A stretch of DNA of 64,000 nt, taken from NCBI RefSeq assembly GCF_900169165.1, contig NZ_FXYY01000004.1:124001-188000 (forward strand), written 5' to 3'. The first letter of the stretch is position 1; each line of letters begins with the position of its first letter. Under the pieces are notes generated by a model, which worked only from the letters and a program-made list of their open reading frames with translations, did not search any database and was not told where the DNA came from. This DNA comes from Brevibacterium linens ATCC 9172. GTDB taxonomy: Bacteria > Actinomycetota > Actinomycetes > Actinomycetales > Brevibacteriaceae. The translations under genes and the position numbers were made by a program. Shown piece after piece: positions 1-8,679 of the stretch.

Positions 1-137
1 TGGCCGGGCCGCCTCGGTGCGTTCGCCTTTCGCCGAGGCGGCTCGACCGATCCGGGTGAGCCGGGGTCGGTCGCGGCGGGGGTGACGCCGGGGGCAGGGC
101 GCGTGTTCAACGGCGCCCGGGTCTCGTGGGTGCTCAT
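1..137 (-). CDS. Sugar/polyol ABC transporter permease, N-terminus only (partial)
   Basis: Only the first 45 codons lie in the window; the gene continues beyond position 1. It starts with an ATG that overlaps the TGA of the preceding permease (ATGA at 134-137), the usual arrangement of paired MalF/MalG-type permeases. The visible part is a Pro/Ala/Arg-rich cytoplasmic tail (MSTHETRAPLNTRP...) without a membrane segment yet. The identification as the second inner-membrane permease is inferred from position after a binding protein and a first permease, not from conserved residues. Confidence is moderate for function and good for existence because of the overlap. Confidence 0.6.
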   Translation of the reverse strand, partial: MSTHETRAPLNTRPAPGVTPAATDPGSPGSVEPPRRKANAPRRPG

Positions 138-1075
138 GAGTTCTCCTCCTTGAGCAGGGTCGATGCGGTGCGCAGGGCGAAGGTCGCGATGATGAGCGAG
201 GCGATGACGACGATGACGCCGACGGCGGAGGCGACTCCGTAGTCCTGGGCGACGAAGAACTCCTGGTAGATGACGTACGGCAGAGTGGCGGTGCCGAGCC
301 CGCCGGAGGTCATGGTGAAGACCATGTCGAAGTTCTGGACGATGTAGATCGTGCCCAGCAGTGCGGCGAGTTCGATGTATCGGCGCAGGTGGGGCAGCGT
401 GATGAAGCGGAAGGTCTGCCAGTGTCCGGCCCCGTCGACCAGGGCCGCCTCGTAGACGTCCATGGGTCGTGACTGCAGTCCGGCGAGCATGATGAGCATC
501 ATGAACGGCGTCCACTGCCAGACGAGGACGATCCCGATGCCCAGCAGGGGGTTCGAGGTCATGAGGTCCGGCTGCGGGGCGTTGTCACCGAACACGGTCG
601 TCAGCAGCCCGTTGATCAGTCCGTACGAGGGGTTGAAGATCGCATGTTTGAACAGCAGTGCCGCGGCGACGGGGACGACGAGGAACGGGGTGATCATCAG
701 GGTGCGGACGAAGCCGCGGCCGATGAACTTCCGATCGAGCAGCAGGGCGATGCCCAGGCCCAGCAGTGCCGAGGCCAGCACGACGCCGACGGTGAGCCCG
801 ACGGTGACCATGACGGCCTTGAGCAGGTCTGCATCGGTGAAGACGGTGACATAGTTGGCCACGGTGCCGAAGCTGATGTCATCGGGGTAGGCGGCGTTCC
901 AGTTCATGAACGAGATGATGATCGTGATCGCGAACGGAATCTGGGTGACGAGGATGACGAAGATCAGCGCCGGCAGCATGGGCGCACGTTTGAGCCATCG
1001 GTCCTTGGCACGGGGTTTCGGCGGCGTGATCGGCTGTGATGCACGCTCGGCGGCGGGAGCTGACACTTCGAACAT
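134..1075 (-). CDS. Sugar/polyol ABC transporter permease (MalF/SmoF type)
   Basis: Inner-membrane permease of a carbohydrate importer of the CUT1 class. The 313-residue product has a cytoplasmic N-terminal tail, six predicted membrane segments (first about residues 32-55) and the permease EAA loop near residues 205-225 (YEAALVDGAGHWQTFRFITL), which docks with the ATPase. Length is normal for the family. It follows the binding protein gene by about 105 bp and overlaps the next permease by 4 nt. The ATG at 1075 has AAGG directly against it, so the GTG at codon 4 could be the true start. The dedicated ATPase is probably the one encoded at 5440-6537 on the other strand. Substrate is inferred as a polyol or pentose from the adjacent xylulokinase. 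Confidence 0.9.
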   Translation of the reverse strand: MFEVSAPAAERASQPITPPKPRAKDRWLKRAPMLPALIFVILVTQIPFAITIIISFMNWNAAYPDDISFGTVANYVTVFTDADLLKAVMVTVGLTVGVVLASALLGLGIALLLDRKFIGRGFVRTLMITPFLVVPVAAALLFKHAIFNPSYGLINGLLTTVFGDNAPQPDLMTSNPLLGIGIVLVWQWTPFMMLIMLAGLQSRPMDVYEAALVDGAGHWQTFRFITLPHLRRYIELAALLGTIYIVQNFDMVFTMTSGGLGTATLPYVIYQEFFVAQDYGVASAVGVIVVIASLIIATFALRTASTLLKEENS

Positions 1076-1180
1076 CCTTCGTCGGGTGAGTGGTTCGGCA
1101 GGGCCGGGGCCGGTCCGGTGTCACGGACCGACCGGGGCCGCCTCGGGGAGGGCAATCGTCACCCGCCCCGAGGCGATCGG

Positions 1181-2539
1181 TCACTTCTTGTACTTGTCTC
1201 CGACCTTCTCGGCTTCCTTCTGTCCCTTCTCCAGTGCCTTGTCGACGGTCGTGCGTCCGGCGATGGCGGAGCTGACGTCTTCGGAGATGCCCGTGGCGAG
1301 GTCCGCGAATTCGGGGATCGTCACGAACTGGACGCCCAGCGTCGGGCGCGGCTGCACGCCCGGGTTCTCGGGATCGGCCGAGTTGATGGCGTCCTCCGTC
1401 TGCTGATAGAAGGGTTCGGCGGCCTTCTGGTACTCGGGGTTCTCGTACGTCGAGGTGCGCTTGCCGGCCGGTACGTGCTGCCAGCCGAGCTCCTCGGCGA
1501 CGGTCTCCTCGTAGTCCTTCGACGAGGCCCAGGCGACGAACTGCTTCGCCGCGTCCTGGTTCTTGCCCGCTGCCTGGATTCCCCATGCCCAGGTGTAGAG
1601 CCAGGAGCTCGAATCCGTCTCCTTCACCGGGGCGGCGACGTAGCCGATCTTGCCCTTGACGGGAGAGTCATCGGCTTCGAGGGTGCCGGTGGCGGCCGTC
1701 GAGTCGTACCACATGGCGACCTTGCCCTGCTGCAGGTTCGTCAGGCATTCGGTGTAGCCGGCCTGCGGGGCGCCGGATTCGCCGTGGTCCTTGATGAGGT
1801 CGACGTAGAAGTTCGTCGCTTCCTTGAATTCCTTGGAGTCGACCTGGGCATTCCAGTCCTCGTCGAACCAGGTTCCGCCGAAGGTGTTGACCACGGTCGT
1901 CAGCGGGGCGAACATCTCACCCCAGCCGGGCAGTCCGCGCAGGCAGATGCCCTTCGTGCCCTTCTCCGCACCGTCGACCTTCGCCGCGAGCTTCGCGACT
2001 TCGTCCCAGGTCGGCTTCTCCGGCATCTCCACACCGGCCTTGTCGAAGATGTCCGTGCGGTACATGAGGAACGAGCCCTCACCATAGAACGGCTCACCGT
2101 AGATCTTGTCGTCGACCGTCATCGATTCGGCCATGGGGGCGAGGATGTCGTCCTGGTCGAAGCCTTCGGCATCGGCGACGCCTTCGTCCATGGGCGTGAG
2201 CCACTTGTTGTTCGCATAGGTCGGGATCTCGTAGTTCGACAGCGAGGCGACGTCGTAGTTGCCGGCCTGAGCGGCGAACTCCTGGCCGATCTTCGCCCGC
2301 ACCTCGTTCTCAGGCAGCACGGTGTAGTTGACCTTGATGCCGGTGTCCTTGGTGAAATGGTCGGCCGTGAGCTTCTGCAGATCCTGCATCTGCGGATTGT
2401 TGACCATGAGGACGTTGACTTCATCGCCGCCGCCTCCGGCCGAGCTGCCGCCGGCGCCGCCGCAGCCGGACAATGCCAGCGCTCCGACCATGCCGATGGC
2501 CGCCCATGTGACTCTCCGGCCTGTGATCAGGTGTTTCAT
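1181..2539 (-). CDS. Sugar/polyol ABC transporter substrate-binding lipoprotein
   Basis: Extracellular solute-binding lipoprotein (family 1) that delivers substrate to the permease pair. The N-terminus MKHLITGRRVTWAAIG is a lipoprotein signal with lipobox LSGC near residues 23-26, followed by a Gly/Ser linker. The mature part carries MalE/SmoE-like features such as a conserved GWGEMFAPL stretch and NTFGGTWFDEDW around residues 210-235, reminiscent of sorbitol/mannitol binding proteins. Length of 452 residues is normal. The start at 2539 is chosen because the signal peptide begins there and an AGGGAAGG ribosome site precedes it; an upstream ATG would add 14 residues. The gene is divergent from the SorC regulator and shares the operator region with it. 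Confidence 0.9.
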   Translation of the reverse strand: MKHLITGRRVTWAAIGMVGALALSGCGGAGGSSAGGGGDEVNVLMVNNPQMQDLQKLTADHFTKDTGIKVNYTVLPENEVRAKIGQEFAAQAGNYDVASLSNYEIPTYANNKWLTPMDEGVADAEGFDQDDILAPMAESMTVDDKIYGEPFYGEGSFLMYRTDIFDKAGVEMPEKPTWDEVAKLAAKVDGAEKGTKGICLRGLPGWGEMFAPLTTVVNTFGGTWFDEDWNAQVDSKEFKEATNFYVDLIKDHGESGAPQAGYTECLTNLQQGKVAMWYDSTAATGTLEADDSPVKGKIGYVAAPVKETDSSSWLYTWAWGIQAAGKNQDAAKQFVAWASSKDYEETVAEELGWQHVPAGKRTSTYENPEYQKAAEPFYQQTEDAINSADPENPGVQPRPTLGVQFVTIPEFADLATGISEDVSSAIAGRTTVDKALEKGQKEAEKVGDKYKK

Positions 2540-2600
2540 CGTTGTGCCTTCCCTCGTCCTTGCGGGATTGCAGCCCGCCATCGGTTCGCTGCGAGAAAAT

Positions 2601-2675
2601 CATATGAGCATCTGTGCTCATATGTGCAATACTGTGTCACGAACCAATCAGATGTGCAACACTTCACATATGAGC
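2601..2675. promoter_or_regulatory. Divergent operator region of the polyol/xylulose cluster
   Basis: A perfect 10-bp inverted repeat, CATATGAGCA at 2601-2610 and TGCTCATATG at 2615-2624, is followed by a half copy CATATGAGC at 2667-2675. Between them the block ATGTGCAA occurs twice (2622 and 2652), the second forming an ATGTG/CACAT palindrome (2652-2656, 2665-2669). The region separates the binding-protein gene from the SorC regulator gene, so it is the obvious site for autoregulation and control of the transporter. The regulator assignment is inference from position. Confidence 0.65.
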
Positions 2676-2708
2676 GAACACAGAGACGTCGACGCCGAAG
2701 GGAGGACC

Positions 2709-3740
2709 ATGCCCACGGTGCCCACCGCCCGCCACCGCCGCTTTCTCGCGCAGCTGGCCCGCGATCACTACCTCGAGGGCCGTTCCAAGGTCGAGATCGG
2801 CAAGGCGCACGGACTCAGCCGGTTCCAGGTCGCCCGCCTCCTCCAAGAGGCCGTCGACACCGGCGTCGTGACCATCACCATCGAAGCCGATGCCGGTGAG
2901 GAGGACGGCGTGGCCGAGCAGGTCGCCGCGACCTTGAGTCTCGACTCGGTCGTCATCGTCGACATCCCCGATGCCTCCCAGGCTTCCCAGCAGATGGGCC
3001 GCGCCGCCCTGTCACTGGTCGGCCGGCAGGCTCGCGCCGGGATGCGCATCGGCCTGTCCTGGTCACGCACCCTCGATTCGGCGGCCGCGTTCACCCCGGC
3101 TCTGCCCCGGTGCACGATCGTCCAGCTCGCCGGTGCCCTCCGTTTGGAATCGCATCGTCCCAGCTCGGAGATCTTCACCCGGTTGGGCCAGGATCCGGCC
3201 GTGAGCATGGTTCGGCTCCCCGCCCCGCTGCTCGTCACCGAGGCCGGTACCGCCGATGACCTGCGTGCCCTGCCCGAGATCTCCGGGACCCTGGCCGCCG
3301 CCGATGACCTCGACCTCGCCGTGGTCTCCGTGGCCTCCTGGGCCGAGGGCCTGTCCTCGGTGTGGGGGAAGTGCTCCCCCGCCCAGCGGCAGGCGGGCAT
3401 CGATGACGGTGCCATCGCCGAGGTGTCCGGACGTCTGTTCGCCGCCGACGGATCCGATGTCACCACGATCGACGACCGCGTCATCGCCGTCACCCTCGAT
3501 CAGCTCCGCCGCGCCACGAGGACCGTCGGAGTCGCTCGCGGAGCCGAACGCGCCCGCGCGGTCCGCGCGGCCTGTGCTGCCGGGATCCTCGATATCGCGA
3601 TCATCGACCGAGCGTTGGCCGATGAGATCCTCGCCGAGGCGGTCGGCCCCGGTGCGCCCGCAGCCGAACCGTCCGAGTTCGCTCCCTCCTCCGCCGAACC
3701 GTCCGAGGTCGCCTCGGCCGCCGCCGAGGAGTCCCGATGA
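2709..3740 (+). CDS. SorC/DeoR-family sugar-binding transcriptional regulator
   Basis: Cytoplasmic transcription factor with an N-terminal helix-turn-helix (about residues 10-55, EIGKAHGLSRFQVARLL) and a SorC-type sugar-phosphate-binding domain filling the rest (IGLSWSRTL near 105-115, DLAVVSVASW near 205). Such proteins respond to phosphorylated sugars, here probably the product of the adjacent kinase. The start at 2709 is preferred because GGGAGG lies 5-6 nt upstream; an in-frame ATG at 2670 falls inside the operator and has no clear ribosome site. The C-terminus is Ala/Pro/Ser/Glu-rich and expendable-looking. The stop overlaps the xylulokinase start by 4 nt (ATGA), indicating one transcript. 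Confidence 0.88.
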   Translation: MPTVPTARHRRFLAQLARDHYLEGRSKVEIGKAHGLSRFQVARLLQEAVDTGVVTITIEADAGEEDGVAEQVAATLSLDSVVIVDIPDASQASQQMGRAALSLVGRQARAGMRIGLSWSRTLDSAAAFTPALPRCTIVQLAGALRLESHRPSSEIFTRLGQDPAVSMVRLPAPLLVTEAGTADDLRALPEISGTLAAADDLDLAVVSVASWAEGLSSVWGKCSPAQRQAGIDDGAIAEVSGRLFAADGSDVTTIDDRVIAVTLDQLRRATRTVGVARGAERARAVRAACAAGILDIAIIDRALADEILAEAVGPGAPAAEPSEFAPSSAEPSEVASAAAEESR

Positions 3741-5434
3741 GCATCCGTCGTTTCGTCGCCGGTGTCGACTCCTCGACGCAGAGCTGCAAGGTCGTCATCG
3801 CCGACCCGGACTCCGGGGACATCATCCGCACCGGTTCGGCCCCGCACCCTCCCGGCACCGAGGTCGCCCCCGAGGCATGGTGGACTGCCCTGCAGAAGGC
3901 GATCGCGGCCGCCGGCGGACTCGACGACGTCGCAGGATTGAGCATCAGCGGTCAGCAGCATGGACTCGTCGCCCTCGACGCCGAGGGCCGGGTCATCCGC
4001 GATGCCCTGCTGTGGAACGATCTGCGCAGCAAGGCCGCGGCCAGAGACCTCATCGCCGAGGTCGGAGCCGCCGACTATGTCGCACGCACCGGGATCCTGC
4101 CCGTCGCCTCCTTCACCGCCGCCAAGCTGCGATGGCTCCGAGTCGCCGAACCGGACAATGCCGCCCGGGTCGCCGCCGTCGCCCTGCCCCATGACTGGCT
4201 GAGCTGGCGCTTCCTCGGATACGGCCCCGCCGAATCCTCCGCACGCGGTCCCGTGCTCGATGCTCTGGTCACCGACGCCTCCGATGCCAGCGGCACCGCC
4301 TACTTCGACCCCTCCACTTCACGCTACGATCTCGATCTCTTCCGCATCGCCTTCGGTGCGTCCGCTCGTGAGGCCGCAGGTCTGCCATGTGCCGCGGATA
4401 CGGACGTCGAGGCGGATTCACCGGACGTGAACGAAAAGGGCGACGCCGCCTCGGCGATCATCCTTCCCCGCGTCCTCACCCCCAACGAGGCGGCCGGGCA
4501 CAGCCCGGACGGAATCGTCGTGGGGCCCGGGGCCGGCGACAATGCGGCCGCGGCACTGGGACTCGGGGTCACCTCGGGGGATCTCGTCATCTCGATCGGA
4601 ACCTCGGGCACTGTCTTCGGGACCACCGACCTGCCCATCGCCGATTCGTCCGGAGCGGTGGCCGGATTCGCCTCCGCCGACGGCGGGCGCCTGCCGCTGG
4701 TTGCCACACTCAACGCCGCCCGGGTCCTCGATTCGGCGGCGACGCTCCTGCGGGTCAGCCACGACGAACTCGCGGCCCTGGCGCTGGCGTCCCGGCCGGG
4801 AGCGGACGGGCTCACGCTCGTACCGTACTTCGAGGGCGAGCGCACCCCGAACCTGCCCGATGCCACGGCCCGCCTCGAGGGGATGACTCTGGGCAACTCC
4901 TCGGCGGAGAACGTCGCTCGTGCCTTCGTCGAAGGCATGCTGTGCGGTCTGGCCGACGGACTCGATGCCGTGCAGGCGCAGGGTCTGGAGGCCGGACGGC
5001 TGCTGCTCATCGGCGGGGCGGCGCGCAATCCTGCCGTCCGGGAGGTCGCCCGCGATATATTCACCGTACCCATCGACGTTCCCGAACAGGCCGAATACGT
5101 CGCCATCGGGGCGGCTCGGCAGGCGGCGTGGACACTGTCGGGAGCCCTGCCCGACTGGACCGTCGAGCTGGTCGCCACGCTGCATCCGCGGCCATCCCAG
5201 GTACGGCAGCAGTACCGGTCCTTTGCAGCGCAGACGGCTGCTCAGCAGACTGCTGCTCAGCAGACGGCGGGTCTCGTCTCGCCCGACCGCACAACGCAGG
5301 AACGGTCTTCGTTCAAGTCCTCTACGTCGGAACGGTCTTCGTCCAAGTCCTCTACGTCCGAACGCTCATCGTCCGATCAATCACTGCCCGATCACCGTGG
5401 ATCTTCGGGTGCGCACGCATCCGTGAAAGGTTGA
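3737..5434 (+). CDS. xylB: Xylulokinase (FGGY carbohydrate kinase)
   Basis: Phosphorylates D-xylulose with ATP to feed the pentose phosphate pathway. FGGY features are clear: N-terminal AGVDSSTQSCKVV (residues 8-20), LSISGQQHGLV near 72, LLWNDLRS near 93, and the ATP-site ISIGTSGTVF near 285. About 500 residues form the usual kinase; the last 65 or so are a Gln/Thr then Ser/Glu-rich tail coded by tandem DNA repeats (5231-5270 and 5300-5370) and are not expected in the fold. It overlaps the regulator gene and is followed 5 nt later by the transporter ATPase. Together with polyol uptake this suggests xylitol, arabitol or xylulose use; the exact sugar is not determined by sequence. Confidence 0.88.
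   Translation: MSIRRFVAGVDSSTQSCKVVIADPDSGDIIRTGSAPHPPGTEVAPEAWWTALQKAIAAAGGLDDVAGLSISGQQHGLVALDAEGRVIRDALLWNDLRSKAAARDLIAEVGAADYVARTGILPVASFTAAKLRWLRVAEPDNAARVAAVALPHDWLSWRFLGYGPAESSARGPVLDALVTDASDASGTAYFDPSTSRYDLDLFRIAFGASAREAAGLPCAADTDVEADSPDVNEKGDAASAIILPRVLTPNEAAGHSPDGIVVGPGAGDNAAAALGLGVTSGDLVISIGTSGTVFGTTDLPIADSSGAVAGFASADGGRLPLVATLNAARVLDSAATLLRVSHDELAALALASRPGADGLTLVPYFEGERTPNLPDATARLEGMTLGNSSAENVARAFVEGMLCGLADGLDAVQAQGLEAGRLLLIGGAARNPAVREVARDIFTVPIDVPEQAEYVAIGAARQAAWTLSGALPDWTVELVATLHPRPSQVRQQYRSFAAQTAAQQTAAQQTAGLVSPDRTTQERSSFKSSTSERSSSKSSTSERSSSDQSLPDHRGSSGAHASVKG
5231..5370 (+). repeat. Two tandem repeat blocks in the xylB 3' end
   Basis: A 15-bp unit (CAGACGGCTGCTCAG and variant) repeats at 5231, 5246 and partly 5261. 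A 30-bp unit beginning GAACGGTCTTCG repeats at 5300 and 5330 with a degenerate third copy at 5360. Both keep the reading frame and code the Gln/Thr- and Ser/Glu-rich tail of the kinase. Confidence 0.85.
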
Positions 5435-5439
5435 GAACA

Positions 5440-6537
5440 ATGGCCACTGTCACCTTCGACAAAGCACTGCGTCAGTATCCCGAGGCGCTCAAACCCTCCG
5501 TCGACGAGGTCAGCCTCGATATCGCCGACGGGGAGTTCCTCGTCCTCGTCGGCCCCTCGGGCTGCGGGAAGTCGACGACCCTGCGCATGCTCGCCGGGCT
5601 CGAACCCGTCGACTCCGGGCACATCCGCATCGGCGACCACGATGTCACGGACCTCTCCCCGAGGGAACGGGACATTGCGATGGTGTTCCAGAACTATGCG
5701 CTCTACCCGCACATGAGCGTGCGCGAGAACATGGCGTTTGCGCTCAAGATCGCGGGAGTCGCCAAGCAGGAACGCGATCAGCGCGTCGCCGAAGCCGCGC
5801 GGCTGCTCGACCTGGAGCCGTACCTCGACCGCAAACCCAAGGCACTGTCCGGCGGTCAGCGACAGCGGGTGGCGATGGGACGCGCCATCGTCCGCTCCCC
5901 GCAGGTCTTCCTCATGGACGAGCCGCTGTCGAACCTCGATGCGAAGCTGCGTGTGCAGACCCGCGCGCAGATCGCCTCCCTGACTCGCCGCCTCGGTGTC
6001 ACCACGGTCTACGTCACCCACGATCAGGTGGAGGCGATGACGATGGGCGACCGGGTCGCGGTCCTCGCCGATGGCCGGCTGCAGCAGGTGGACACTCCAG
6101 CGAATCTCTACGATCGTCCGGCGAATCTCTTCGTCGCGGGCTTCATGGGCTCGCCGGCGATGAACCTCATCGACGTGTCTGTCGAGGGAACGTCGCTGCG
6201 CCTCGGCGATGTCGAACTGTCCCTGACGGCGGAGCAGCGTGACCAGGTCACGGGTGAGACCGTCACCGTCGGCATCCGACCGGAGGACCTGCAGGTCACC
6301 GAGACTCAAGGCCTCGAGGTCACCGTCGATCTCGTCGAGGAGCTCGGCGCCGATGCCTTCGTCCACGGTCGTGCGGGACTGGCCTCGGGCGTGAAGACGG
6401 TCGTGGCACGTGTCGCCGGTCGGTCGACCATTCGCCGCGGTGACACCGTGCGCGTGGCTCCCGATGCCGCACGCCTGCACCTCTTCGACACCGCTTCGGG
6501 CAGCCGCCTGGCCGAGGACGCACGCCGCGCTGCGTGA
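5440..6537 (+). CDS. Carbohydrate ABC transporter ATP-binding protein (UgpC/MsmX type)
   Basis: Cytoplasmic ATPase energising CUT1 sugar importers. Walker A GPSGCGKST about residue 38, Q-loop VFQNYALYPHMSV near 80, signature LSGGQRQRVAMGRA near 135, Walker B VFLMDEPLSNLD near 155 and a C-terminal OB-type regulatory domain from about 235. Length of 365 residues is standard. The start ATG at 5440 follows the xylulokinase stop by 5 nt and has GAAAGG upstream. Within this window it is the only ATPase that fits the permeases at the left edge, which lack their own; MsmX-type ATPases often serve several importers, so a wider role is possible. Confidence 0.93.
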   Translation: MATVTFDKALRQYPEALKPSVDEVSLDIADGEFLVLVGPSGCGKSTTLRMLAGLEPVDSGHIRIGDHDVTDLSPRERDIAMVFQNYALYPHMSVRENMAFALKIAGVAKQERDQRVAEAARLLDLEPYLDRKPKALSGGQRQRVAMGRAIVRSPQVFLMDEPLSNLDAKLRVQTRAQIASLTRRLGVTTVYVTHDQVEAMTMGDRVAVLADGRLQQVDTPANLYDRPANLFVAGFMGSPAMNLIDVSVEGTSLRLGDVELSLTAEQRDQVTGETVTVGIRPEDLQVTETQGLEVTVDLVEELGADAFVHGRAGLASGVKTVVARVAGRSTIRRGDTVRVAPDAARLHLFDTASGSRLAEDARRAA

Positions 6538-6712
6538 TCGGCGGGCCGGGCGCCGTGCTCGGCGGGGCGAGGGACGCGAGCGTACGGCACGCCGCGCTGC
6601 GTGATCGACGGGTCGCGCTGCGTGATCGACGGGTCGCGCTGCGTGATCGGCGAGCCGGGGGCCATGCTTGGCTGGTCGGGCGCCGTGATCGGCGGGGCAA
6701 GGGAAGCGAGCG
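6500..6712 (+). repeat. Segmental duplication and 21-bp tandem repeat after the ATPase gene
   Basis: The block GCGCTGCGTGATCG, which contains the ATPase stop codon, recurs four times (first at the gene end, then from about 6593, 6614 and 6635); the last three are spaced 21 bp apart as a tandem of CGCTGCGTGATCGACGGGTCG type. A second block, CGGGCGCCGTG followed by TCGGCGGGGC, flanks the tandem on both sides (about 6547 and 6689). The whole spacer of 282 bp up to the next gene is explained by duplication; no gene is seen in it. Confidence 0.8.
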
Positions 6713-6819
6713 CATCGCGGGACGGCAGAGCCGCCTCGGGGAGCGAATGCGGGACATCACACAGGCCGAATCTCGCCGCTGAGTCAGGCGAATCGAGCGT
6801 GCGCGATTATGATCGGATC

Positions 6820-7947
6820 ATGGTCGATTTCGCACGCTCTGCCCGCTCCACCCTCGGTGTCGAGTGGGAACTGGCTCTGCTGGATTCTCGCAGCCTGGAC
6901 CTGACTCCGGCTGCCGAGACTCTGTTGGCGGATGTGGCCGAGCATGCGCCCGAGTTCGAGAAGCACATCGTCGGTGAGATGCTCACGAACACCATCGAAC
7001 TCGTCACCGGCGTGCACACCCAGGTGTCGACCGTTGCGGATGACCTGGCCACCTCGCTCGGAGCGCTGCGGACGCTGACCGAGGCGCGCGGCGTCGAACT
7101 GATGTCGGCGGGCACCCACCCGTTCGCCCAGTGGCAGTCGCAGGAGGTCAGGGCGAAGGACCGTTACCTCGAACTCGTCGATCGCACCCAGTGGTGGGGG
7201 CGGAACATGCTGATCTTCGGAGTCCACGTCCACGTCGGCATCGACTCGCGCGACAAGGTGCTGCCGATCGTCAACGCGCTGCTCGCCTATGTCCCTCACC
7301 TGCAGGCACTGTCCGCATCGTCTCCGTTCTGGGGCGGGACTGACACCGGCTATGCCTCGAACCGGGCGATGATGTTCCAGCAGCTGCCCACGGCGGGTCT
7401 GCCGTTCCAGTTCGATGCGTGGGCGGACTACGAGAAGTACGTCGACGATATGCTCACCACCGGGATCATCGACAATATCAACGAGATCCGCTGGGACATC
7501 CGCCCCGCCCCGCACTGGGGCACCGTCGAGGTCCGCGTCTGCGACGGACTGCCGACCCTCGAGGAGATCCTCGCTGTCACTGCGTTCATCCAGTGCCTCG
7601 TCGATGACATGTCCGAACGCCTCGACGCCGGTGAGACCCTGCCGACGATGCCGGATTGGTTCCACAACGAGAACAAATGGCGCGCCGCCCGCTACGGCAT
7701 GGACGCGATCATCATCGAAAACGCCGCGGCCGACGAGCGTCTCGTCACCGAGTGCCTCGCCGACGAGGTCGAACGACTCACGCCCGTTGCCGAACGCCTC
7801 GGCTGTGTCGACGAGCTGCACTCGATCACCTCGATCATCGAACGAGGCGTGCCCTACCAGCGCCTACAGAAGGTCTTTGGGACCACGGGCTCGCTCACCG
7901 AGGTGACCCGCTCGCTCATCGGCGACCTGCGCAACTCGTACAGCTGA
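6820..7947 (+). CDS. Carboxylate-amine ligase / glutamate-cysteine ligase type 2 (YbdK family)
   Basis: ATP-dependent ligase of the GCS2 fold that joins the gamma- or alpha-carboxylate of glutamate to an amine. The product of 375 residues matches the usual YbdK length of about 370. Visible conserved parts are GVEWELALLD at residues 12-21, the VHVHVGID segment near 135-142 (metal/nucleotide site) and IRWDIRPAPHWGTVEVRVCD near 222-241. The start at 6820 is chosen because the conserved N-terminus begins there; an upstream in-frame region is repetitive DNA. In actinobacteria related enzymes make gamma-glutamylcysteine for ergothioneine, but no egt neighbours are here, so the substrate is left open. 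Confidence 0.85.
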   Translation: MVDFARSARSTLGVEWELALLDSRSLDLTPAAETLLADVAEHAPEFEKHIVGEMLTNTIELVTGVHTQVSTVADDLATSLGALRTLTEARGVELMSAGTHPFAQWQSQEVRAKDRYLELVDRTQWWGRNMLIFGVHVHVGIDSRDKVLPIVNALLAYVPHLQALSASSPFWGGTDTGYASNRAMMFQQLPTAGLPFQFDAWADYEKYVDDMLTTGIIDNINEIRWDIRPAPHWGTVEVRVCDGLPTLEEILAVTAFIQCLVDDMSERLDAGETLPTMPDWFHNENKWRAARYGMDAIIIENAAADERLVTECLADEVERLTPVAERLGCVDELHSITSIIERGVPYQRLQKVFGTTGSLTEVTRSLIGDLRNSYS

Positions 7948-7987
7948 GGGGCTGGGCGAGCAGCCGTCCGTCGAGACACGGGTGGAG

Positions 7988-8023
7988 TGTCGAGAAACGC
8001 ACGTGCGCACCCGTTTTTCGACA
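7988..8023. terminator. Hairpin terminator between convergent genes
   Basis: Arms TGTCGAGAAACG (7988-7999) and CGTTTTTCGACA (8012-8023) pair with one mismatch around a 12-nt loop, located 40 bp after the ligase stop and 53 bp after the NUDIX stop on the opposite strand. It could serve both. Confidence 0.6.
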
Positions 8024-8076
8024 CGCTACCCGTTTCTCGGCAGCAAGCAGGCGGCAGCAGGCAGGCGGGCGCCCGG

Positions 8077-8679
8077 TCACAGGTGCGGGCGCAGCAGTTC
8101 CAGCAGCGTCGGCAGCGCAGCGGCGACTCCCGGGTGCAGCTCAAAATCCTCGAGCTCGTCCACCGGCACCCACGACAGCTGGATGCTCTCGGGGTCGTTG
8201 ATGACGGCGTCGAAGCGGCGCAGGGTCTTCGCGATCACCGTGGTGTAGCTCCAGGTGCCGAGGTCGAGGACATGCGTCTCGAGGATCTCGATGCCCGATC
8301 CGTCCTGGTCGGGCACCCCGGCCTCTTCCCACGACTCCCGGACCGCGGCGTCGATGGCCGACTCGCCCATATCGCGGGCGCCGCCGGGGAAGCCCCAGGT
8401 CCCGCCCTCGACCGACCACAGCGCCCGGTGCTGCATGAGCACCCCGCGCTCGGGATCGACGAGCATGAGCCCCGCGGCCCCATTGAGCCCCCAATGCTTC
8501 TTCCCATCGGACCCGTACGTCCACCCATCACCGGATCGCCGAGGCGGCCGACCGTCAGGCAGATGTGTGGACTTCGCCGCCTGTGCGTTGCGTTCGGCGG
8601 CGTCGATCGCCGCATCGTGCGCAGCGCTGCTGGCAGCCTCGTCGCCGGCTCGGGTCTCTTCGTTCTCAGACGAGGACAT
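8077..8679 (-). CDS. NUDIX hydrolase
   Basis: Hydrolyses a nucleoside-diphosphate-linked compound. The complete NUDIX box GARDMGE...REsWEEAGV is present at about residues 95-117, with the expected spacing of five and seven residues. The first 60 residues are Ala/Asp/Glu-rich and not part of the domain. Substrate cannot be predicted. The start at 8679 (MSSSENEE) lies inside the 3' end of tsaD by 14 nt; an ATG three codons upstream (8688) is equally possible and neither has a convincing ribosome site, so expression is probably coupled to tsaD translation. Confidence 0.85.
   Translation of the reverse strand: MSSSENEETRAGDEAASSAAHDAAIDAAERNAQAAKSTHLPDGRPPRRSGDGWTYGSDGKKHWGLNGAAGLMLVDPERGVLMQHRALWSVEGGTWGFPGGARDMGESAIDAAVRESWEEAGVPDQDGSGIEILETHVLDLGTWSYTTVIAKTLRRFDAVINDPESIQLSWVPVDELEDFELHPGVAAALPTLLELLRPHL

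Noticed and set aside
1118-2899. 593-residue open frame on the plus strand opposite the binding protein
   Set aside because: It is the antisense shadow of the binding-protein gene; composition is Arg/Gly/Asp-rich without any domain and no ribosome site.
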